A program made the position numbers and the translations under genes. Positions 13,994-23,100 of a DNA stretch of 32,302 nucleotides are shown in pieces. Source of the DNA: a virus; the IMG/VR virus record IMGVR_UViG_3300046007_007846, positions 1 to 32,302 of that record, one strand, 5' to 3'. The notes beneath the pieces were generated by a model, which searched no databases, was not told where the DNA came from, and saw nothing but the letters and a program-made list of their open reading frames with translations. The first letter of the stretch is position 1; each line of letters starts with the position of its first letter.

Positions 13994-15838
13994 ATGCCAA
14001 ATCGCGCACTATCTACTCCAGTAACAAACTTAGATTTCGATTCGATAAAGAATAACCTGAAGACATATCTTTCGGGAACGAGTGAATTCAGCGATTTTGA
14101 CTATGAGGGATCGGGAATCAATGTTCTTCTTGATTTGCTCGCATACAATACGCATTATATGGGGTTGTATGCAAATATGCTTGCGTCCGAGTCCTTCATG
14201 GAATCAGCCGTACTTAGAAGGTCAATAGTTTCATTAGCCAAAAATCTTGGATATGTACCAGATTCAAGGAGCGCATCCACCGCTGTCGTGAACGTCACGT
14301 TTGGGGCAACATCTGGTGTTCCTTCAAGCATTCCACAGGGTACGAACTTCTTTGCTACCAAGGATGGTGAAAACTATACCTTTACTTGCACAGAGGCATT
14401 TGTTATAAACAAGTCCAGTGTCCCTTATAAAGCATCCAATGTGAGTGTAAGGCAGGGGGTGTATAAGTCTGCATCGTTTGTCTATCGAACGGATAGCAAC
14501 TCAACCAAGTTTGAAATTTTGTCTGACAAGATCGATAGAAGCCTTACCAAGATTTACGTTATGGCTTCGTCCTCCGATCTAACCAATGCGGATGTGTCTT
14601 GGAAAGAGAATAGTAAATTTATCGAACTAACTCCGAGCAGCAAGGTCTATTTCATAAATGAAAACTATCGGGGAAATTACGAGATTAGTTTTGGTGATGG
14701 TATCTTTGGGGCGAAGCCAGAAGAAGGTAGTTTCATAACCATAATTTACTTCGAAACCGATGGGTTGCTTGGAAATGACATCGGCAAACAGGATACGAAT
14801 TTCAGTTCATTTCAGTTCAATGGAATTGCGGGAGATGATTTTGATTCCGTCGTTACGACGGTCACGCCATCTTATGGTGGTGGGGATAGAGAATCAAGCG
14901 AGAAGATACGCTACACGGCTCCAAAATTCTATCAGTCACAGGACAGAGCGGTGACGGTGGGGGATTTTGAATCAATAATTTTGAGTGAATATTCTTCAGC
15001 GGAATCTGTACGAGTTTGGGGTGGCGAGCAGAACGATCCACCGGAACACGGAAAGGTGTTCATATCGATCCTGCCTAAGAATACAAACCTACTCAGCGAT
15101 TCTCAGAAGGATGCTGTGAAGAGAGAGATAATCAACAAGAAAACTATTGTGGCTGTAACCACCGAAATAGTTGATCCCGATTATACCTTCGTTAATGTAA
15201 ATTGTAGTGTATCTTATGATTCAAATAGAGCATTCATATCAGAAACGGATATGAGACAGATCGTGAATCTAGCGGTCAGAAACTACTTTAATCTTTACTT
15301 GGGGAAGTTTAATGCACCGTTCAGATATTCTTCACTCTCAAGGCTCATCGATTTGTCCAGCAATAGCATAGTTAGCAATAGAATAAACACCACAATCTAC
15401 AAGAAGATAGTCCCATCTCCAGTGAGTGCAGGAAACTATACCCTGTACTTCGATGCGCCGATCTTTCATCCCTATGACGCTTATGCGGAGAGCATCGTCA
15501 AGACATCTGTATTCAAGCATAAAGATGTAAATGGAAACATCAGGGATTGCTTCATAGAAGACAACGGAAGCGGTCGTTTGATCATGTATAGGTACAATGG
15601 ACTGGACAAGGTGGTAGTTCGAAACAAACTTGGGACCATTGACTATGCAACTGGAAAGGTGGTTATGAGTGGATTCAATCCCGTAGGTACTGGTTCCATT
15701 CCGTACATAACATTCGAAGTTACTCCAGATCAGAGGGTTGACATCATACCAAAGAGAAATCAGGTTCTTTTGATCGACAACAACTCCCCTAATCCCATCA
15801 AGATATCTTTTGTTGATACGGCTACTGGAAACTATTGA
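13994..15838 (+). CDS. 6: Baseplate wedge protein gp6 (Baseplate_J family)
   Basis: The 614-residue product is close to T4 gp6 (660). The N-terminus has the typical SEFSDFDYEGSGINVLLDLL, then AYNTHYMGLYANMLASESFM and AVLRRSIVSLAKNLGYVPDS. The centre holds the Baseplate_J-type core around IRYTAPKFYQSQDRAVTVGD and YSSAESVRVWGGEQNDPPEH. In T4, gp6 forms the continuous iris ring that changes diameter when the sheath contracts. Order gp25-gp6 matches T4 functional pairing. It starts directly after the gp25 stop and ends in a TGATG overlap with the next gene. Confidence 0.93.
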   Translation: MPNRALSTPVTNLDFDSIKNNLKTYLSGTSEFSDFDYEGSGINVLLDLLAYNTHYMGLYANMLASESFMESAVLRRSIVSLAKNLGYVPDSRSASTAVVNVTFGATSGVPSSIPQGTNFFATKDGENYTFTCTEAFVINKSSVPYKASNVSVRQGVYKSASFVYRTDSNSTKFEILSDKIDRSLTKIYVMASSSDLTNADVSWKENSKFIELTPSSKVYFINENYRGNYEISFGDGIFGAKPEEGSFITIIYFETDGLLGNDIGKQDTNFSSFQFNGIAGDDFDSVVTTVTPSYGGGDRESSEKIRYTAPKFYQSQDRAVTVGDFESIILSEYSSAESVRVWGGEQNDPPEHGKVFISILPKNTNLLSDSQKDAVKREIINKKTIVAVTTEIVDPDYTFVNVNCSVSYDSNRAFISETDMRQIVNLAVRNYFNLYLGKFNAPFRYSSLSRLIDLSSNSIVSNRINTTIYKKIVPSPVSAGNYTLYFDAPIFHPYDAYAESIVKTSVFKHKDVNGNIRDCFIEDNGSGRLIMYRYNGLDKVVVRNKLGTIDYATGKVVMSGFNPVGTGSIPYITFEVTPDQRVDIIPKRNQVLLIDNNSPNPIKISFVDTATGNY

Positions 15839-17844
15839 TGAATGTTGTCCCCCTACTATTTACAGGTGTTACTGCTCCAGCACAGGCACCAACCCTTGCT
15901 TTATCGGAGGAGTCTCCCCGTATACTCAAGAGGTTTGGACCTAGTAACTTAATCGTTGATCAAGTTCCCGACTTCATCAACAGAGATCATCAAACATTTC
16001 GTGCTTTCGTAGAAGCGTATTACGAGTGGATGGAAAGAGTTGAGAATCCATTTGGAATCATAGATGGATTTATGGATTTGACCGATGTTGATAGAAGCCT
16101 TGGAATATTTTTTGATGATTTCCGAGAAACCTATCTTCGAAATTTTCCGTTTCAACTTGCCACCGATTCCGAGGGCAACGTAGTCAATGAAGCCAACTTC
16201 TTAAAGAATGTGCGAGAGTTCTATCGCGCAAAAGGAACCGAAAAGGCTTATAAGTTTTTGTTCAGGCTTTTGTACAATGCTACGGCGGAAGTCTATCATC
16301 CATCAAAAGATATATTGAGGACATCCGATGGAAAATGGGTGGAACCGATATCGATAAAAACGACAAGTAATGGCGGAACGGGAAACTATGCCATAGAAGG
16401 CAGTCAGGTATATCAGGTGAACTCGACAAGCGGTGATGTGGTTGCCACAGCCGTTGTACAGCGTGTTGTTCAGTACAGGAAAAACTACTACGACATAACC
16501 GAAATATATCTCAAAGATTTGGTTGGAGATTTTATTCCAGGAAACGAAGTCAAGTCAACAACATTTGGTTTCCTTGAGACGGTGTATCCTGTGGTCACTC
16601 AGATCGATATATTGTCCACGGGAAAAGACTATTCAAAGACGGACCCTCTTGTCGTTGTGAATACGGGTAATGGCATAGGACTATCGGTAGCCATAGAAAC
16701 TATAAATGAAAGAGGAGAGATAAAGTCGATAAAAGTAATAGATTCTGGAATAGGCTATGAGGAGGGTAAGGTATCGATATCCTCTTCCACGAATAGTGGG
16801 GATGGAAATCTATCGACAAAAGTCGTCGTTGGTGGTGTGAGCAGATATCCAGGATTCTATTCAAGCAATGATGGTAAGTTGAGTTCCAACAAAAAGATTT
16901 TCGATGGAAACTACTATCAGCAATTTTCATATGTGTTGAAAAGCGAGATTGCATTCAAGCGATATGCGGAGACGTATAAGAAACTAATCCATCCCGCTGG
17001 ATTCAAGATGTTTGGTGAAGTTCTATTGAAGCGAAATATAATCGACTCCCTACCATTCCACTCAGAGTTTCAAAGATATGAAATTCCATACATCGGACAT
17101 TACACCCCATATAGGATGGGAACTACAGCCGATCTGTACAACAAGTACATCAATGGATTCAATCCAAGAGGGAATACGTTCAGTTCCTATCAATCATATG
17201 GTCAGACTGGCGGAAAACTCCTCATCACCCCAATCGGGTTTACCTTTGGCAGCGGCGTAACATGGTCTATATTGGCTGCTAGTGGATCGAACAACAACCT
17301 GATATCTGCCGATGTCTTTGAGTTCCAAAAACTTGGACAAACTTGGGGTGCGTTCTATCTCAAGCAAATAGATTTCGACACCACAACTGCAAGCATAACT
17401 GGTGGTGGATTTGTTGCTGGTTCCACAATATTTCTTGTCGATAGCAATGCAGTTGGCTATACGGGAACCATCGAAAGAGTGTCTTATGGATTGGGCATAG
17501 TTCCGGAAACAACAAGTGGACAAACCCATGATCCGCAAGGACTTCCTCTTGGATCAAGCGGTAGTTTTGAAGGATACATAGAAGCACAGGGATTTAGTTA
17601 TGCGTACTGGGAAATCTATCACCACCCAAACATCAGGGGAATGATAGGATACAACAGCATTTGGAGTGGTGGAACTGGACACGGCGCGTCGTTTGGAGAT
17701 GTAAACATCTATCGATTCTTCAAGATGCCGTTGGGATATCACTTCCACTCCAATCCAGCAGGAACTCCTTACTTGGGAACAACGGGTGTGAATAATGAAT
17801 ATGGTCTGATCGAAGCAACATCACTAGCATCACCGAACTTCTAA
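15838..17844 (+). CDS. Probable baseplate wedge protein, gp7-like by position
   Basis: I chose the ATG at 15838 (TGATG overlap with gp6); the frame also allows a TTG one codon earlier. The 668-residue product has an N-terminal helical domain with FRAFVEAYYEWMERVENPFG, FFDDFRETYLRNFPF and NVREFYRAKGTEKAYKFLFR. This is a family I know from T4-like environmental phages beside gp6, often just called structural. The middle (about 225-330) is beta-rich with two GxxY repeats. From about 420 on, a different Gly/Ser/His-rich domain follows (YWEIYHHPNIRGMIGYNSIW). T4 gp7 has 1032 residues and contacts gp6, gp8 and gp10. The gp7 equation rests on order only. Confidence 0.6.
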   Translation: MNVVPLLFTGVTAPAQAPTLALSEESPRILKRFGPSNLIVDQVPDFINRDHQTFRAFVEAYYEWMERVENPFGIIDGFMDLTDVDRSLGIFFDDFRETYLRNFPFQLATDSEGNVVNEANFLKNVREFYRAKGTEKAYKFLFRLLYNATAEVYHPSKDILRTSDGKWVEPISIKTTSNGGTGNYAIEGSQVYQVNSTSGDVVATAVVQRVVQYRKNYYDITEIYLKDLVGDFIPGNEVKSTTFGFLETVYPVVTQIDILSTGKDYSKTDPLVVVNTGNGIGLSVAIETINERGEIKSIKVIDSGIGYEEGKVSISSSTNSGDGNLSTKVVVGGVSRYPGFYSSNDGKLSSNKKIFDGNYYQQFSYVLKSEIAFKRYAETYKKLIHPAGFKMFGEVLLKRNIIDSLPFHSEFQRYEIPYIGHYTPYRMGTTADLYNKYINGFNPRGNTFSSYQSYGQTGGKLLITPIGFTFGSGVTWSILAASGSNNNLISADVFEFQKLGQTWGAFYLKQIDFDTTTASITGGGFVAGSTIFLVDSNAVGYTGTIERVSYGLGIVPETTSGQTHDPQGLPLGSSGSFEGYIEAQGFSYAYWEIYHHPNIRGMIGYNSIWSGGTGHGASFGDVNIYRFFKMPLGYHFHSNPAGTPYLGTTGVNNEYGLIEATSLASPNF

Positions 17845-17845
17845 A

Positions 17846-20146
17846 ATGGCAAACAATGCATTAAAAACCAATCTAAAGACTGACCTAATAGGGCTTATAA
17901 AGTCTGAGGTCACAAACAGCAACTATTACTATCTCTTTGTGGGGAAATCGACTCCATACGAGGATAATGCCAGCACCGCTCTGATTGAAAGTGATGTCAT
18001 TCCTCCATCCATAGCCGAGTCATCCAGGAATCAGTATGATTCTTATCGAAACATGTTGTTCGCAAAAAGAGTGCGCCCCGAACATATACGATTCATCATT
18101 CCAAGAATAGATTGGACATATGGGGATGCGTATACACCATATTCAGAAAACACTGACATGGATGGTCAGTCTTTCTACGTTGTCACAACAGATTTCAATG
18201 TATACAAGTGCATGGGTGCCAATGGACTTTCTACTATCATGCCAACGGGAAGATCAACGGATGTCATCACCCTTTCCGATGGGTATAGTTGGAAATATCT
18301 CTACACGGTTCAAGAGGATGATATTGAGTATATAACTCTTGAGTATATTCCAGTATATTTTTCTCTAGGAGAATATGTTGAGCAGCGAGAAGTGCAGAAC
18401 ACAGCAAGGGCTGGATCGATAGATTCCGTTTCTATCGACTCATCTCTCAGTCCTGTATTCAATAAAATATTCTCCTTTAATAGAACAATAAGCAATCTAT
18501 TTAAACCGACTATTTTTTCCGATCTTGGCATAACGGTAAATTCGGCTGGATCAACATACATCTCATTCTTGTCCACGGGAGAGGATTCCGATCCAGCAAG
18601 TGGAAACTGGGACAACTATGCGATATATGTGAGCGAAGGACCAGGTATCGGCCAGTACTTCAGGATACTCAACTTCGTAAAGGGTGGTGGATCTGGGGTG
18701 TCCTACTACTATGCAAGCGTGTATCCCGCCATCGACAGGGAATTGACGGAACAAAGCATTTTTAAGATAGTCCCAAATGTTGTCGTTGATGGAGATGGCT
18801 CAGAAGCATTGGTGGTTCCAATCACAACATCTGAAAGAAAAATATCTGCATTGTCGATCATCAATGGTGGAAAAAACTACACATATGCAAAGCCAAGAAT
18901 AACCACCGAAAGCACAAGTGTTGATTTAGGTTCTCAGATAAATCTTCTGAACAACTCTATCTCGACCAGCCTCTCACTACCCAGGGGACATGGATTCAAT
19001 GCTGTGAAGGAACTTGGTGCTTCCAACATAATGATAGTTGTTGAGATAGAGGGAACTCAGAACGGCAAGATAACAACCAGGAATGAATATCGTCAGTTTG
19101 GTCTGGTGAAGAATCCCTTTTTGTACGGTGGACTCACCCTTGCTGGATATGATATAGGCAATATTTCCGAAGTCTTGATAAAGAAACAACCTGAGAAGCA
19201 AGCATATACAGAAGAGTCGTTTGTACCCGGAAATTACATCGTAGGAAAAGAAACAAAAGCAACAGCAAAAATAGTGGATTGGGAAACCACACCTGGTTCC
19301 AAGTATCATAAGTTATTCATAACAAATATTGTTGGCGACTTCAGATTATCCGATGAGTCTTCTGATAGTGTAAGGGTTTACTATGGAAGTGGATTCTCTG
19401 GTGCTTTTGCGACGGGGGATACGGTCAATCAATACGTTGGAACCATTGGATTGACATTGTCCGCATCTGGAACCATCACCTCATACGATTATTATGACAA
19501 GAGTGTCGAGATAGACACCACATTGGGTTCTTTCGTTGCTGGAAAGACCATGACATTTTCTGGTGGATACACCCTCAGCGGCTCTGATATTGTTGAAGTC
19601 GATGAGGTGTTTGGTGAGTATGTAAATCAAGTAAACTTTGGATCTACCAGTGGAAGCGAGTTTCTCACTTTTGGTGGGGATGAGATCTTCGGACGAATCG
19701 CATCTACGGCATTCTCATCAAGGTTAACAACCGATTTTGGAGAATATGATCTCACAACCAAGTTGACGATAGTAGATAGCAATCCATTCACCGATGGAGT
19801 TTTGGCAAGTTCATCTGCATTTGATGGAATCTTGTCTCAAGTCGATTCCACAACATTAAAAAGAGTGACTGGCAACATCATCGATTTTAAGGTGAATGGT
19901 GGAGTTGGTTTTACTGGTGTCGCAACTCTTTCGAATGTCAAAGGCGTATTCAATACCGCAGATCAGTTGAAATTTACTCCGTATGGAACCACTGCTGAGA
20001 ATGCCCTTACAACAACTTCTATAAACAGCATACAGACACCAGAGTTGGAAATAGGTTCGGGCGATCTGTTATACATAGAAAATGTACGTCCGATTGAAAG
20101 AAATTTGGAACAATTGGAACAATTCAAGATCGTCATTGGTTTCTAG
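17846..20146 (+). CDS. 8: Baseplate wedge protein gp8-like, enlarged
   Basis: The N-terminal 200 residues match the gp8 pattern: YYYLFVGKSTPYEDN, then IRFIIPRIDWTYGDAYTPYS, VYKCMGANG and LSDGYSWKYLYTVQEDD. T4 gp8 has 334 residues and forms a dimer in the wedge with gp7 and gp10. This protein has 766 residues; the additional part is beta-rich with ALSIINGGKNYTYAKPRITT near residue 340 and many Gly/Ser/Thr repeats up to the end (GSGDLLYIENVRPIERNLEQ). The enlargement seems to be inserted or added after the gp8 core. It follows the previous gene after one base. The 20146 stop overlaps a TAGGAG ribosome-binding site for the next gene. Confidence 0.75.
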   Translation: MANNALKTNLKTDLIGLIKSEVTNSNYYYLFVGKSTPYEDNASTALIESDVIPPSIAESSRNQYDSYRNMLFAKRVRPEHIRFIIPRIDWTYGDAYTPYSENTDMDGQSFYVVTTDFNVYKCMGANGLSTIMPTGRSTDVITLSDGYSWKYLYTVQEDDIEYITLEYIPVYFSLGEYVEQREVQNTARAGSIDSVSIDSSLSPVFNKIFSFNRTISNLFKPTIFSDLGITVNSAGSTYISFLSTGEDSDPASGNWDNYAIYVSEGPGIGQYFRILNFVKGGGSGVSYYYASVYPAIDRELTEQSIFKIVPNVVVDGDGSEALVVPITTSERKISALSIINGGKNYTYAKPRITTESTSVDLGSQINLLNNSISTSLSLPRGHGFNAVKELGASNIMIVVEIEGTQNGKITTRNEYRQFGLVKNPFLYGGLTLAGYDIGNISEVLIKKQPEKQAYTEESFVPGNYIVGKETKATAKIVDWETTPGSKYHKLFITNIVGDFRLSDESSDSVRVYYGSGFSGAFATGDTVNQYVGTIGLTLSASGTITSYDYYDKSVEIDTTLGSFVAGKTMTFSGGYTLSGSDIVEVDEVFGEYVNQVNFGSTSGSEFLTFGGDEIFGRIASTAFSSRLTTDFGEYDLTTKLTIVDSNPFTDGVLASSSAFDGILSQVDSTTLKRVTGNIIDFKVNGGVGFTGVATLSNVKGVFNTADQLKFTPYGTTAENALTTTSINSIQTPELEIGSGDLLYIENVRPIERNLEQLEQFKIVIGF

Positions 20147-20158
20147 GAGCAAAAGCAG

Positions 20159-23100
20159 ATGTCTTTCGATTCAGAACTTTTCAATGTATCTCCTTATTAT
20201 GATGATTTCAACGAGGACAAGAGATTTCTGCGGATGCTTTTCCGTCCAGGATATGCGGTTCAGTCAAGAGAACTGACTCAATTACAGACCATATTGCAGA
20301 ATCAGATAGAGATGTTTGGCGATCACATTTTCAAGGACGGAAGCGTTGTCATAGGTGGTCAGATCAGTACGCAGACTTTAAATTTCATTCGACTTCAACC
20401 ACAATCTCTACAGACAGCCGCTACTCCAATATCAAAGACGCTGACATCGGAAGATCTTGTTGGCTACAATATCATACAGAGAGATTCCAACAGCAATGTC
20501 ATAGCCAAAGCAAAAGTCGTTGATTTTCTCCCAGCCTATAGTGAGGCAGACAACTACGTTGTTGCGGTAATCAGTTACATGTCGGGAACAGAGTTTTCCG
20601 CCAATACGACCGTGGAAGTGGACATTCCAACTCTTCTCTATACAAAAACGGCACCAGATTCAACGAATGTTCCTTACAAGGGAAGTTGCAACACGGTTGC
20701 CGTTGCGGAAGGAATCTTCTATATAGATGGTTTCTTCGTAAAAACAATCAATCAGATTCAACCAGCATATATCAGTTCGAACGAAATACGGCAGTTTGCA
20801 AATCCAACTGGATCCATGGGATTTGCTGTGAAATCGGTCATACTATCTGAAAGAGACGATTTCACCCTCAGAGATCCAGCAAACGGCAGTTACAACTATA
20901 ATGCACCAGGTTCTCACAGATATAGAATAGATCTTGAACTTGAGTTTTCCGGGGTGTCCGATCAAGAGAACTTCTTTGAGTTGGTCAGATACGACAACGG
21001 AGAAGTCATAAGAAAATTCGACAACTCTCAATATCCAGAACTGGTCAAGTTGTTTGCTCAAAGAACATATGATCAATCTGGAAACTATATCGTGAAGCCA
21101 TTCTCCATCACGATGAAGGAGAAGGACGAAAATACTCTGTATGCAGAAATCGGTGGCGGTAAAGCCTATGTCTACGGACATGAATATGAATCCGCGTTCA
21201 AGGACACGGTGGAAATACCAAAGGCACGGCAAGAAGGATCGTTTAGTGATGTTTCGGCCCAAAATCGCTTTGACAACTATGTCATTGGAAGATACAAGAC
21301 AAACTTTGATGGAACTGGACCATTTCACACAAACATCATTCCACTATTTTTTCAAAATGATGGAAGTGGGGTGATCGGAAATGATGGAAGCAGACCAATC
21401 ACTGTCTACGGAACTACGGGAGGACCGATTTCATCGTCAGATTATCTAACAGCAGGATTTTCCGCTGCTGTCTTTACGGCTCTGCTTCACAGAATGGAAA
21501 TGTTGAACGGCTCATCGTCAGACACGATATTTGGTGCAGACAACGATTCGCCCGAACAAGGTGTACAGATGAGAGCATATTTGTCTTCGATGTCAACTAG
21601 AAGGGATCCTATATCGTCAAGTTCAAATACAAGACTAAATCTCTATTCCATAGACACAACGACTGGACAATCAACTCGACTTTTATTTGATTTGAATACC
21701 ATTAGAGATACTGGCGAGAGCAATAGCCTATTGCCAAAAGTCAATAACTTCAACTATCAACCATTGATATATTCTTTGAATGGTGATGTTCCAACAACAC
21801 TCATCAGTGAGAATGAAGAAGTTTCCTATGTACACACCGTGTTCAGAACTTTCCCTGTAGTTCCTGGCGAGGAGAAGCCTTTGGTTTCAGTAAACCTAGG
21901 CAGCAACACATTCAAATGGTGTACTAATGAGGGTTCAGTACCAGGCAGCAATCAAGAATTTCCCATAGATGAAGGTGATGAGTACTACCTCATATTTGTG
22001 GGTACAAATCAATTTAGTTCACAAAGCGGAACCCCACCAGTTGTGGGAGAAATTCTTAGAATTGCTCTGCCAGGAACACCAAATAGAACTCAGGGCAGTA
22101 TTACAATTTCATATCCAAATGCAACAATAACCTCAAATGGAACTCACGTTAAATTCACGAAAAATCTCAAGTATGGTCAATGGGCTTTGGTTGGAAAAGT
22201 AAAGGCCGATGCACAGACCTTTCTTGCTTCCATAGACACAAAAATAAGAACAAAGACCCTTGCCCAATTTGAACAGACAATAAGCAGTTCTCTTGTTGTC
22301 AATAGTAGAGTGATAAACAATAATCCAACTTATTACTTGGGTCGAGGCAGCATATACTCTGTTCATTTCTTGTTGGATAAGGCAGATGTTTACAACATCA
22401 ACAGCATTGTAGATGCAAATACCAATGAGGATATATCATACAAGTTCAAGTTTGATTCTGGACAAAGAGCAAGTGTTTATGGTCGAGGGCGATTGTATGT
22501 CAAGGCGAAATACCTAAAGGATTTTGCAAACCAATCCATAAACCTTGAGCCTTCGTATAATTTCAGAGTAAACTACTCATACTTTACTCATAGTGGATAT
22601 GGTCCATTCATCAAGGAATCGTATCTAAACTCTGGTGTGTCATATGAAAATATCTCAGTATTCAGCGATCCGATCACGGGAAAGTCGATAAATCTCGTCA
22701 ATGCAATCGACTTCCGCCCAGTTGAAAATATCATCGGATATAGAGAACGCGGAAAGACAGCGATAAACCAAGTTCCTCTTGCTGGAAAAGACAATATTCC
22801 AATACTCAACTATAGTGGTGGGTTTATTCCATCTGATTACACGATCAAGAGTGACTACAAGGCATATCTGCCAAGAATAGACAAGATAGTCGTATCTAAA
22901 AATATCGCTGCTGATGATGAGACTACCACAATCAGGAGAATTCCTGGTACAGCGAGCGACATTCCACAGATACCAGAGGATTTGACAGATTCGATGACAA
23001 TATCGATTCTAAGTGTGCCAGCGTATACTTACAATCCAGAGGATGTCAAGCCTCAGATCGTCGCCAACAACAAGATGACAATGAAGGACATGATTGATGT

